Source: Nymphaea colorata
Taxonomy: Eukaryota > Streptophyta > Magnoliopsida > Nymphaeales > Nymphaeaceae
Direction of reading: 5' to 3'
Length of the DNA stretch: 64,000 bases
Assembly (NCBI RefSeq): GCF_008831285.2
Contig: NC_045139.1
Coordinates: 28,246,808-28,310,807, forward strand
Shown: positions 36,078 through 45,760 of the stretch, in pieces
Layout of the letters: every line of letters starts with the position of its first letter
Position numbering within the stretch: the first letter of the stretch is position 1
Program-made: the position numbers and the translations under genes
Notes under the pieces: generated by a model
What the model saw: only the letters and a program-made list of their open reading frames with translations
Told to the model about the DNA's origin: nothing
Databases searched by the model: none

Positions 36078-36229
36078 TGATAACTCGCGCCACTGCAAGT
36101 GATGATTACTGGGAGTACTTCACCGGCGCCATGAATGACTGGATCACCAAGATGCGAAGCGTCAAACAAAGGCTCACAAGCCTATGTCGGTCATTTCGAA
36201 CAACATTCGGTCATTTAGGAAATCTGTAA
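35831..36229 (+). CDS. Caulimovirid ORF4, overlapping RT ORF
   Basis: A 132-codon frame starting MAASGSNGTPLNESG that overlaps the end of the RT/RNase H frame by 247 nt in another frame and ends just before the promoter. Residues 40-75 are rich in Glu, Asp and Arg with a helical pattern. A second identical-length copy on the minus strand (38977-38579) is also open, which supports it as a real viral gene rather than a chance frame. A short ORF after RNase H is known in some endogenous caulimovirids such as florendoviruses; homology could not be tested. Confidence 0.65.
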   Translation: MAASGSNGTPLNESGPLFMQPSGLLAHRYCTLIRDRFTPVNGIISRWDQQIEDELFDLEFELHRRTIRDFEYIIQIEEAKIIMITRATASDDYWEYFTGAMNDWITKMRSVKQRLTSLCRSFRTTFGHLGNL

Positions 36230-36535
36230 GCGTCAGCAATGACGCATAGTTTCAATTATTGCAATCAAGCGTCATCCATGACGTATGTAATAGGTAGACC
36301 CGCACTACGCGGATCCTATTGTCGTTTTGCGTCGGCGGAAACCCCACCACGCAATAATATCGTCTTGTCGTTAGCGTCGGCGCCTGGGGTCCACCAGGCG
36401 CACTAAGGCTTGGCGCGCTGTAGTACTTGTACTACACCACCAAACCGGTAGTACAGGTCACTCGTAACCTGTACTACCAGTCGCAGTCCTCAAGTTCTAT
36501 AAATAGGACTCTCAGCTCATAACGAAGGCATCGGT
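36230..36535 (+). promoter_or_regulatory. Caulimovirid promoter with TGACG dyads (plus copy)
   Basis: Two paired TGACG dyads, GCGTCA-GCAA-TGACGC (36230-36245) and GCGTCA-TCCA-TGACGT (36269-36284), resemble the as-1 element bound by TGA bZIP factors in caulimovirus promoters. GCGTCGGCG occurs twice (near 36334 and 36375). The TATA box is TATAAATA at 36498-36505, placing transcription start near 36530. Direction is to the right. Confidence 0.75.
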
Positions 36536-36766
36536 GCCCTCAGAGCGAGCTGCCCTCTGCCTTCAAAGTGTTCTAGGTCTTCTTCAGCCTTTCATCTTCG
36601 TGTCTAGTCTTCTGTTTTCCTGTAAGTTTTCTACTTCCTGTAAGTTTCCTGTAACAGAGTTATTAAAGTGAAGAGTATTTGGTCACCGCACCAATTTCTT
36701 CCCGTTCCTGGCCTTCTTTCTGCTTCTCTCGCTTCCGCATCTCAAAGCAAACCCCCTTTTTATGGT
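36536..36766 (+). other. Caulimovirid leader (plus copy), ends inside PBS
   Basis: Starts around GAGCGAGCTGCCCTCTGC and runs to CCCCCTTTTTATGGT. The last four bases TGGT are the first four of the primer site; there the sequence switches to minus-strand ORF2. Two near-identical CCTGTAAG words (near 36620 and 36638) could act as splice donors. Confidence 0.75.
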
Positions 36767-37315
36767 GTGGTAAGTGGTAGCCAGGATGGATTCCTCGATG
36801 TGAGTGGAAGACGAGGCGGGCTCGTCATGGATGATGGGAAGAGTCGGTAGAGATTCTTCATCGTCATCACTGAGAGGAGTAGGATTGGTAGGTTCCTGCA
36901 GAACCATTTTTGAAACAATTGCGCGTCGCCGCGCAGCATGGCTTGGTGAGACTTTGGCTAGGCGATCCCCAAGCTGAACGTCTAGCTTTGCTTTCCCTTT
37001 GGCTGAAACGCATGGTTTTGCCAAAAGGGAGTTATTTGGATTGGCCATAGCCTTGTCATAGCCCAATGGTTTGAATTGAGGGATACGGTTGTCCTGGATC
37101 CATACGAACAGCGTATTGAGTTGTTCAGGACCGTTATCCTCATTTTCTGACAGCGAGAAGATCGCGTCAGAATCTGCATCGCCTCTTCGCAGATTGTGAC
37201 GCCTGCGTTGGTCCTATCTATAGGACCGGATCTGATCATCAAATTCCGCAATGGTATTTGATGCAGATGTTGAAGCTGTCGCCGTGATTGAAGGTCTTCC
37301 TCCTCTGGTTGCCAT
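36767..37315 (-). pseudogene. Caulimovirid ORF2 (copy 2), truncated
   Basis: Frame beginning MATRGGRPSITATAST directly after ORF1. It contains a stop (TAG) near codon 34 where copy 1 has Gln. It then reads through an acidic Ser/Asp block (LSDDDEESLPT), and is cut at 36767 by the inverted plus arm. On the minus arm (41434-41150) the same tail continues into the protease region, so ORF2 may be the N-terminal part of the polyprotein. No known domain is recognised. Confidence 0.65.
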
Positions 37316-37316
37316 C

Positions 37317-37799
37317 TCAAGAAATCTGCAACTTTCTTTTCTCACTGTCGAGAATATCGAGGGGATCTACAAATACCTTCAATTTGCCTGCAGACTGAGG
37401 TACTGCAGTGGTTTTGCCGAGAGTAAGACTGGCAAGTTGATTGGTTATGGCTGTCAATTGCGAGTCTTCTTTGGATTCGGTCTTGACGACCGCGGCTATT
37501 TCTGATCGGAGATCTTTAACGTCTTTAGAGAGCTGGGTGAGCTGGGCCTCAATACGATTAAGAGTAGCAGAGAGGTCTGAGTCTATACTCAGATTGGACA
37601 CTAAATGGGCTAGACTATTGTTTTGCTTAATAACTAGGTTGATGGTTTTGATAAGGTCTAGGGTTTTATCTCCGGTGGAAACTAGGGTTGCTGGTGATAG
37701 GTATACAACAGAGGGTGGATCTATGCTCTGGGTGGCTTGCAAAGCAGCTTTCACTTTCTGGTTTGCGAATAGAGCAACCGGAATTCTTTCGCTGGTCAT
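37317..37799 (-). CDS. Caulimovirid ORF1 (copy 2), 160 aa
   Basis: The same 160-residue product as at 31662-32144, with intact start and stop. It lies 234 nt downstream of the complete primer site on this strand. It falls in the 1.27 kb spacer between the inverted arms. Confidence 0.65.
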   Translation of the reverse strand: MTSERIPVALFANQKVKAALQATQSIDPPSVVYLSPATLVSTGDKTLDLIKTINLVIKQNNSLAHLVSNLSIDSDLSATLNRIEAQLTQLSKDVKDLRSEIAAVVKTESKEDSQLTAITNQLASLTLGKTTAVPQSAGKLKVFVDPLDILDSEKRKLQIS

Positions 37800-38032
37800 A
37801 GGTTAATTCCTTTCGTGCTTGGAGCTCGAATACAAAGAGGGCTCATATTACAATATGTGGATTTACTGCCCCTCCTGGGTCTTACACCACGGCTTGTAAT
37901 CCTTTTGCTGTCTTTGAATACAATCTCACAAGAACTAAGAAATGAACACTACAAACAGGAAATGCATCCAGAATTTCTACAGCTAGTCAAAAAAGGAAAA
38001 CGGCAAAGAGAGTTCTCAGAGAACAAAAACCA

Positions 38033-38045
38033 GGCTCTGATACCA
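38033..38045 (-). other. Caulimovirid primer-binding site (copy 2)
   Basis: Complete TGGTATCAGAGCC on the minus strand between the leader (38047-38275) and ORF1 (37799), the expected viral order. Confidence 0.88.
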
Positions 38046-38046
38046 T

Positions 38047-38580
38047 AAAAAGGGGGTTTGCTTTGAGATGCGGAAGCGAGAGAAGCAGAAAGAAGGCCAG
38101 GAACGGGAAGAAATTGGTGCGGTGACCAAATACTCTTCACTTTAATAACTCTGTTACAGGAAACTTACAGGAAGTAGAAAACTTACAGGAAAACAGAAGA
38201 CTAGACACGAAGATGAAAGGCTGAAGAAGACCTAGAACACTTTGAAGGCAGAGGGCAGCTCGCTCTGAGGGCACCGATGCCTTCGTTATGAGCTGAGAGT
38301 CCTATTTATAGAACTTGAGGACTGCGACTGGTAGTACAGGTTACGAGTGACCTGTACTACCGGTTTGGTGGTGTAGTACAAGTACTACAGCGCGCCAAGC
38401 CTTAGTGCGCCTGGTGGACCCCAGGCGCCGACGCTAACGACAAGACGATATTATTGCGTGGTGGGGTTTCCGCCGACGCAAAACGACAATAGGATCCGCG
38501 TAGTGCGGGTCTACCTATTACATACGTCATGGATGACGCTTGATTGCAATAATTGAAACTATGCGTCATTGCTGACGCTT
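38047..38580 (-). promoter_or_regulatory. Caulimovirid promoter and leader (minus copy)
   Basis: Mirror image of the plus-strand promoter: TATA box at 38310-38303, TGACG dyads at about 38580-38522, leader 38275-38047. It points left, toward the plus-strand promoter. Confidence 0.75.
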
Positions 38581-38977
38581 ACAGATTTCCTAAATGACCG
38601 AATGTTGTTCGAAATGACCGACATAGGCTTGTGAGCCTTTGTTTGACGCTTCGCATCTTGGTGATCCAGTCATTCATGGCGCCGGTGAAGTACTCCCAGT
38701 AATCATCACTTGCAGTGGCGCGAGTTATCATTATGATTTTGGCTTCCTCGATTTGAATGATGTATTCAAAATCTCTGATGGTGCGTCGGTGAAGCTCAAA
38801 TTCGAGATCGAAGAGTTCGTCCTCGATCTGTTGATCCCAACGGCTGATGATGCCGTTAACAGGTGTGAACCTGTCGCGGATGAGGGTGCAGTATCGATGA
38901 GCCAAGAGTCCACTTGGCTGCATAAAGAGTGGACCACTTTCATTGAGTGGTGTCCCATTTGATCCGCTTGCCGCCAT
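38579..38977 (-). CDS. Caulimovirid ORF4 (minus copy)
   Basis: 132 open codons, apparently identical in product to the plus copy at 35831-36229, overlapping the end of the RNase H frame in the same way. Confidence 0.62.
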   Translation of the reverse strand: MAASGSNGTPLNESGPLFMQPSGLLAHRYCTLIRDRFTPVNGIISRWDQQIEDELFDLEFELHRRTIRDFEYIIQIEEAKIIMITRATASDDYWEYFTGAMNDWITKMRSVKQRLTSLCRSFRTTFGHLGNL

Positions 38978-41149
38978 TCCTGCAAAAATGAGATAAACTT
39001 GTTAAAAATCAGGGCTCCCTGGGATGAGAGCGGTTGTGTGGTTGCAGAGGCGTAGCCGACCATCCTTGAAAGTGTGTCGGCTAGGGTGTTGTCCTTCCCG
39101 TCTATGTGTTCAAAAGTTACTGGTATGCCTAGACCTGTTATGAAGTCTACAAAGACTACCCATCTGACCCTTGAGGGTTTATTCACATTAGACTTGTTGA
39201 AGAACGAGATGATGGCTTGGCAATCTGTTCTTACCAAGAGGCCATCAGACTCTAGGTAATAAAGCTTGAGGTTGGCTAGAGAGTTCATGACTGCATGGAT
39301 TTCTGCGTCTTTTGGTGGTGAAAATTTTCCACTAGCATAGGCGCAAGGTTTCTCTAGCATTCGGGGGTCATTTTTCTTTGGCTTCCATTTTATGACCCCT
39401 CCCCAACCATCCATACAACCATCTGTCTCAAGGACCATCGCAGCGTCCTTGGGTGGAATAGACAGTGGGGGCAGGTTTTGTACGAGCTCCTTAATCTGAT
39501 TTACCAGGAGCCAATCCTGCCTATTCATCCTCCGTTCCCCAGTTGGACTTGTCTTTGCATAGAGGGGAGATAAGAGTTTTCCCAAATTCGGGATGAAATT
39601 TCTGGCATAGTTTAGTATACCGAGCCATGATCTCATGCCAGTTTTTGTCTCTAATTCCTGTCCTCCTTTTTCGAGGACTCTCTTGATGATGTTTGGTTGG
39701 AGCTTGATTTCTCCTTGGCCAATAATTGCGCCAAGAAACTCAATTTGAGTTTTTCCAACCGTCATCTTGGTGGGGCTAAGAACAAGCCCATGTTCTTGTA
39801 TCCTGTCAAGCATGATTCGAAGATGTTTAATGTGGGCATCTTCATTTTGTGAGAATACCAGGATATCATCAATATATACCGCGATGAAGTCTTCAGTTCC
39901 TTTGAAGACTTCGTCCATCTTTCGCTGAAAGACTGCTGTCGCGTTCTTAAGCCCAAAGGGCATCGCCAGCCACTCATATAATCCCTGAGGGACCCAAAAT
40001 GCTGTCAGCGGGATTGGAATCCGGATCCATCTTAACTTGATGGAAACCACTCTTGAGATCAAACTTAGAGTAGATCCGGCTGCCTGAGACCTTTTTGATA
40101 ATGCTGTTTATTCTAGGCAGAGAATATTGGTCTTTCTCGGTATTATCGTTGAGGCGCTTATAATTGAAGACCATGCGCTCCTTCCCTTTTGTGATAATAC
40201 CGGTCTTCGGGTCCTGTGTCGTCCCTGAATGAACTATTATGGCAATAGTTCTGTGCTTACTTTTGCTTGGACGGATGATCCCGATTTTTAGCAAGGCATC
40301 AATATGCTTGCATACGCTTCTTTTGAGCGGGCGTAATTTGCTTCAGGGGCCTGTCTTCAATAATGAAATCAGGATTTTCAGGATGATTTTGCAAGTTACC
40401 TGATTCTTGCCCCAGTGTTGTAGTGGGTTTTCTCCTATGAAACCCGCTGTTTGCAGTCTCTCCATGGTCCTTTTAAACTTCTCTTGAAAGTTGACTGGAG
40501 TAGGCTGTTCATGATAGAGGACGCTTTCTTTAACTTCTAAATACATGTTTTCGTCCTCAACTTCTTCTGTATACAAGGGTGCAATTTTTACTGTCTGCTG
40601 TGTTTGGACCCTTGTGACATTCTTGTAGAAGGTGATTTCATCACCTTCTATCCTCATTCCTCCTTTGAGAGATCTGATAAGTTACAGCCGAGGATAGCTG
40701 TATTTCTCCCAACCCAACTGCATTGGCATAGCATATGTGTAAGGAATATAAAATATGTTTGCCCCCAATGCGCATCTTTCCTTCCTTGAACCTTCTGGTT
40801 GCCTTTTGGACGGAATTTACTCCTGTAAAATTTGCTGTTGTAAGGCTCTGTTGAAGGGCTGCCTCTGGAATCGCCTGCTCTTTAATGCAGCACGTTGTTG
40901 CTCCGGTATCAAGAATGGCAGCTACTGAAAAGGGATTGATACCGGGAATGTCGAATTCGACATTCATGTTATACAGTCGGTTGAAGACTGTAGCCCCAAT
41001 AATTTCTTCTGTTTCATTGTCTTCATAGTTTTGGGGTTCCTCCATAGTTGCTGCTCCAAGGAATTCTTCTTCGATTTGGGTGAAGAATTTCATATCATCT
41101 TCATCTTCATCTTCTTGCCTTGTTTTGGAAAAAGAAACGGGTGGGGTTC
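38731..41149 (-). pseudogene. Caulimovirid PR-RT-RNase H (minus copy), frameshifted
   Basis: Same domains as the plus copy but split by small indels: near 40012 (one extra base), near 40310-40335 (missing bases), near 40370, and near 40680-40740. The catalytic YIDD region and RNase H lie in the longest open part (40062-38731); protease DTGA is near 40914. The few indels and otherwise near-identity to the plus arm point to recent decay. Confidence 0.88.
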
Positions 41150-41434
41150 CACCACGTTCCGCAGCACTCTGATGGTAAGTGGTAGCCAGGATGGATTCCT
41201 CGATGTGAGTGGAAGACGAGGCGGGCTCGTCATGGATGATGGGAAGAGTCGGTAGAGATTCTTCATCGTCATCACTGAGAGGAGTAGGATTGGTAGGTTC
41301 CTGCAGAACCATTTTTGAAACAATGCGCGTCGCCGCGCAGCATGGCTTGGTGAGACTTTGGCTAGGCGATCCCCAAGCTGAACGTCTAGCTTTGCTTTCC
41401 CTTTGGCTGAAACGCATGGTTTTGCCAAAAGGTC
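41150..41434 (-). pseudogene. Caulimovirid ORF2 tail joined to protease region
   Basis: Reads the acidic LSDDDEESLPT block seen in copy 2 and continues through GGTPPVSFSK into the protease/RT frame. This shows the order ORF2 then protease without a movement or capsid region between them. Whether this reflects an internal deletion is not settled. It is cut by the assembly gap. A one-base difference from copy 2 near 41324 shifts the frame. Confidence 0.65.
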
Positions 41435-41534
41435 NNNNNNNNNNNNNNNNNNNNNNNNNNNNNNNNNNNNNNNNNNNNNNNNNNNNNNNNNNNNNNNNNN
41501 NNNNNNNNNNNNNNNNNNNNNNNNNNNNNNNNNN
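41435..41534. other. 100-N assembly gap
   Basis: Exactly 100 N, a conventional gap of unknown true size. The viral DNA left of it and copia E right of it are therefore not proven neighbours. Confidence 0.99.
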
Positions 41535-42743
41535 TGCTCCTCGCACATGAAATTTGTCTAACAAGGACAGACTCCCTTCTCCAGCCATAGAGGTAGAGGA
41601 ACCATCTGCAAGAGATACTCGTTCCCGTCCCGAAGACAACTACTCATGAAACAATTTAGGGTTACCTGTCATGTGGTGAGTAGCACCACTATCCACAATC
41701 CATTCCCCTACACAAGAGTTACCTTTATCCCCTACAATGGCAAGAGCATGGTTAGCCTTTGTCTCATCTGATGCTCGACCTGATTGACATCGAGCCGACC
41801 CAAGTAAGCCCTCAGTTCCCGAAGTTGTTCAGCAGAGATAGAGATCTTTCCTCCACTAGATTTTGTCTCCTCAGGCACAGTTGGCTTCCTGTAAGAAGGC
41901 TTCCCTTTGTTACTCTTTTTCTCTGGATGAAGATCCCAACAGAAATCCATAGTATGACCATTCTTCTTACAATGAGCACATCTACGAAGAGATCTAGTAG
42001 TGCCTCCAGGACCCCGACTAACAAGAGCCGATCTCTCATTATATGACATGAGATCTCTCTTTCCCCCAAATGTAACCAGCCTCCTCTGCTCTTCAGCTTC
42101 AACACGAGAATACACATCTTCAATACTAGACACTTCTCCTGAATTCAGAATTTGGCTTCTAACGCTTTCAAACTCATCATTTAAACCAACTAAAAAGAGG
42201 AATACCCTATTTTCCCACTCTTTAGCAACATAAAGTGTCTGATCATGAGGACAATGCCAATTAATATCAGAATAATAGTCAAGATCCTCCCACTTTGCTT
42301 TCAAAGCCCATAATAATCTGCAATAGATAAGTTCCCTTGTCGAATTCCATAGACAGTCGTCATTAGTTGGTAAGTCCGGATAACTGTTTTCTTCTGGCCA
42401 TACATTTGCTCCAAAATCACCCACATGTCTCTAGCAGTCTTCTTCCGAAGAATAAGGGGTTGTATATCAGCGGAAACAGAGTTGACAATCCAAGTTTTTA
42501 CTTGATTATCCTCAAGAAACCAAGTGTCCCACTCACCACTTGTCTCTACCGGTTCAGATTTCCTTCCATTGATATAGGCAATCCGACCACGGCCTGCGAT
42601 CCCATAGTCATAGCGGCTGACCACGGGAGATAGTTCTCCTTGGTAAGGCGAATAGTAGTGACTTGAATGGGAACATTTTCAGTTCTATAAGCCGCAATTT
42701 CAGAGTGATCAGTGTTGACAGTGGACGAGGAAGACGCTGCCAT
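41535..42743 (-). pseudogene. Copia E gag and protease
   Basis: The gag starts MAASSSSTVNTD at 42743, shifts frame near 42600, and continues with WFLEDNQVKTWIV and MWVILEQMYGQKK. A further shift lies near 42310. The zinc knuckle is CAHCKKNGHTMDFC near 41970, and protease begins near 41700. It ends at the gap. Confidence 0.85.
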
Positions 42744-43623
42744 AATTATAGACCAGTACTACAAAGAGAACAAAAGTAAACAACAACAACGATACGCTGG
42801 CGGCAAACCTCACGGTAGCAGGCAAGGCAGAGTCGGCCTGGGCAGGCAGACGAAGAACTGGGAAGACGACGGGAGACCAGCACTAGGCGACACCAGACGA
42901 AGAAGTGGGAAGACGACGGGAGATCAGCACTAGGCGACGCCGTAACTCCAGCGGCATCTGGTCAAAAACTAGGGACCGAACAGAGTACTGTAGAACGACT
43001 CAGAGAACCGCGGGCGACGCAGCTGGTGGCGCTGACGGCAACAGCGTTCTCAGGCGACGCAACTGGCAACGACAGCAAGCAGGGCAAAAGCAGAGAGTCG
43101 CTGGAACTCCAGATGGCATCGAGTCTGTCGTCGGGACTCCAGATGGCATCAAGTCTGTCGCCGGGACTTCAGATGGCGTAGAGGGACTCCTACGGCGTCG
43201 TGAGCGTCGCTGAAAGAGACGCCAGAACTCTAACGGCGTCAGGCGATGACCATGTCGGGCAACGAACCGTCGGGCGATGGGCAATGAACAGTGCCGGCAC
43301 GAGACTCCCTCTCACACGGCCACAACAGAACCAAAGAACTCAAATCAGCCACGCCGGAACTTCACGTCTCTGATACCATGTAGAATCACGAAGATCAAGA
43401 ACAAAGGAATAAGATGAACATGATGTAACATTGAAAAACCCTCAACAAGAGGAAAAAAACCACAGACAAGGAGGAACTGGTGCCCACTAGCGACCAGACT
43501 CTCTCTCTCTTAAGATTTCATTAAGAACATTAAGATTAGGGTTTACAATGATATAAGTATGCCCTAACAAGGACATACTGGATCGGGTCCAGACCCGGAC
43601 CCATACACCCAGATCCGTCAACA
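41535..43623 (-). mobile_element. Copia E, 3'-truncated at gap
   Basis: Same family as B, C and D. The 5' LTR is 43623-43379 (245 bp, TGTTGACGG...CTACA) and the PBS (TGGTATCAGAGA) follows at about 43378-43367. The leader contains a 33-bp repeat (about 43098-43185) built on GACTCCAGATGGCATC. The pol frame runs off into the gap. Confidence 0.88.
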
Positions 43624-43639
43624 ACTCCTACAGAGATGT

Positions 43640-43850
43640 CATTTTCTAGTTGTTCTAGTCTTTGATTGATATTGAGCTTCTAGCTATTTATTATTCCTTA
43701 AAAGCTTTTGTATTATTCATACTCAGAAAACAATTTTTTATTCGGACTGACTGTGAAGCCATTGTAAAGTTTCATGCACAATTACACGAAACAGGAAAAA
43801 AGTCTTCATTGTTAAATTTCAGAGATACTATGGTAATATTTTTCTCCATG
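43640..43850 (+). pseudogene. Second caulimovirid remnant: RNase H piece
   Basis: The frame at 43662-43859 reads IELLAIYYSLKAFVLFILRK, then FIRTDCEAIVKF, which matches the middle of caulimovirid RNase H (the Glu of ELLAI and the Asp of RTDC are catalytic-type positions). It is clearly different from the locus at 33-41 kb. It ends at a palindrome at 43850. Confidence 0.6.
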
Positions 43851-43874
43851 GCATTATAGGGTACCTATAATGCC
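43850..43874. repeat. Perfect palindrome at an inversion joint
   Basis: GGCATTATAGG, three bases, then its exact complement CCTATAATGCC. It lies exactly where plus-strand RNase H coding gives way to minus-strand viral coding. Confidence 0.85.
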
Positions 43875-44100
43875 GCATTGCAGCATTTTGCTCCTGTATT
43901 TCACCTATGCAGAGGTATGATTTTTACAACAATTAAAGCTATGTGGATCAGAATGTATCCATGAGTTTTAAGTGTTTTGATACCTTCTGCACTCAGCAAA
44001 GGTATAGTTTCTATTTGATTTTCTAGAACAGGCACTGCAAGTTCTCTATTGTAAGTATATGTGCCCTGTAATCTTCTCCACTCATTATGGTGGTAGAGGG
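43875..44100 (-). pseudogene. Second caulimovirid remnant: movement-protein-like piece
   Basis: The minus frame contains IKTLKTHGYILIHIALIVVK, resembling the conserved beta-strand core of the caulimovirid movement protein. There are stops on either side. This is a similarity judged by eye. Confidence 0.4.
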
Positions 44101-44102
44101 TT

Positions 44103-44950
44103 TCAGGGTTTTAAGACTTGACGAAGTCCTCTTTCTTGTTGATCTTCTGGAATTTCAGCTAGTTCTTCTAGTTGAAGGTTATGATTACTTGACGAGGCAC
44201 TGTCACGTCTCCTTCTGAAAGTTTCACCTAAGAAAGATATAGGTAAATCAACATTTGGTTCTAAAATGGTTAAGCAAAGTCTATGGATTTCTTTGTGACA
44301 TAAATAACATTTCCACCTTTTTTCCATACTTGGGAATCTTGAACATATGAAACATTGTTTATTTAGATTTCCTTCCTTGAATTTCCAGTTGTGGTAACAA
44401 TCTGGTTCATTCATTGTTAGAAGTATAGAGTTCTAAGAATTCATCTAAAACATATGTTTGGAAATTTAGTGTTTTATTTTTAGTAAATTTATTTATTAGT
44501 GAATAATCTTCTTCTTTAGAACTTATATCTTTTGTATTTTCTATATCTTCTATGGATATTATGGAATAAATTGATTTTGTATCACTAGCATATTCGCCTA
44601 CATTAATAAGTTATTGGTTTGTGGTATTGACAAGAATGGCTTCTTTTGTGTAAGCAATTAGAAGTTTGGGACAACAGCTTCCTAAATGAGTATTTTCTTG
44701 ACAAAAAATACAACCTAACTTGTTTTTATAATTTCTTTGTTTATCATATTTTCTGGCATGTTTATCTTTATTTAGATAAGGAGCTTTATTCTTTGATTTT
44801 CTTAAGAAATATTTTTTAGATCTTCTAAAATTTTCTTTCGCATATTTTCTTCATCTTTGCTTTATAGGCTTCCTAGTTTCAGATGATGCTCCAAAATTTT
44901 GAGGAGTAACTTGAAGTCTTTAAAACAAATCACATTAGACGAAGAACTCT
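44103..44950 (-). pseudogene. Second caulimovirid remnant: capsid zinc-finger region
   Basis: Two Cys-rich motifs in the order seen in badnavirus-like coat proteins. A zinc knuckle CIFCQENTHLGSCC (CX2CX4HX4C) lies near 44680. About 110 residues later, in the open frame 44414-44103, CFIC and CYLC form CX2CX11CX2CX4HX2C. Basic Lys/Arg-rich sequence precedes the knuckle. Two stops lie between. The pattern supports a coat-protein C-terminus of a tungro/badna-like virus. Confidence 0.6.
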
Positions 44951-45286
44951 ATTATGATATAGAAAATAATATTAGGGTAAGAACCCTAAACCAAGAAAAT
45001 GAAATTGATATACTGCAGCACATGATCCCCAACTTTGGCCCCAAATCATAGAACAATGGGGTGCCATCATAATAAAAGTGGATATACAAATATATTTTCT
45101 TTGGCAGTCCTGTTATTTAGTGCTTATTGACAATAAAACACAATGGCTTCTTTACATGTCAATAGTTTCTATGGGATTTTGTGTAAATTCCACAAACTTG
45201 GCACCCCATAATAGTGGAAGCAATGAAAAGAACACAGACTGAGAGGAACTCAGACTCTTCACCAAAAAGTTATTAGTACCAAACCT

Positions 45287-45760
45287 TCATCGCAAATAAT
45301 CTTTACCTATCAAAGGAAATATACCTTTTGGCAATATATAGTATACATATGTACCTGACTGTTCTTGTTGTTTTAATTTTACTACTGTAAGGAACCGAAA
45401 GATGCTGTGTTTATAGTAGATGAATTTATCCTCTAGACTAGAACAACTTGTGAATGAATCAGGAATCTGTGTTCCATACAATCAGCATAGCTTGTTCGTA
45501 GTGTAAGTGGTTTTAATTTACTAACTAAATTTTTGATCTTTTTAATCTGTTCTATATCCTTTTGGTTGAAGAATATTACCCCCTTTGGGTCATAACTTAG
45601 CATACAAGCCAGCAACTAGATGGTGTAGTTGTGGGATATAGGGTCTGGCATAGTTGAGAATGCCTAGGAACTGTTCGAGTATCTTTTTGTCTTCTAATTT
45701 ATCTGAAATTCTGGAATTGATACCAATTTGGTCATGTACGTATTAATACAAATAGCTTTT
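45287..45760 (-). pseudogene. Second caulimovirid remnant: RT thumb/connection
   Basis: The minus strand reads LEQFLGILNYARPYIPQL near 45690, followed after a frame shift by FNQKDIEQIKKIKNLVSKLK near 45560. This is the RT end and connection before RNase H. The order relative to the other pieces is scrambled, so the copy has been rearranged. Confidence 0.6.

Larger units (their letters stand above)
33661..36766 (+). repeat. Inverted viral repeat, plus arm
   Basis: Pairs with 41149-38042 on the other strand. Position sums stay at about 74,808-74,810 from end to end, so the 3.1 kb arms differ by almost no net length. The arm contains protease, RT, RNase H, ORF4, promoter and leader, and stops inside the primer site at TGGT. 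Confidence 0.92.
38042..41149 (-). repeat. Inverted viral repeat, minus arm
   Basis: Reverse complement of 33661-36766. On this strand it reads protease, RT, RNase H, ORF4, promoter, leader, then continues without a break into PBS, ORF1 and ORF2, as a permuted circular genome would. Confidence 0.92.

Noticed and set aside
38639-38962. 107-codon frame antisense to viral ORF4
   Set aside because: Shadow frame; it mirrors the plus copy exactly because the arms are duplicates.
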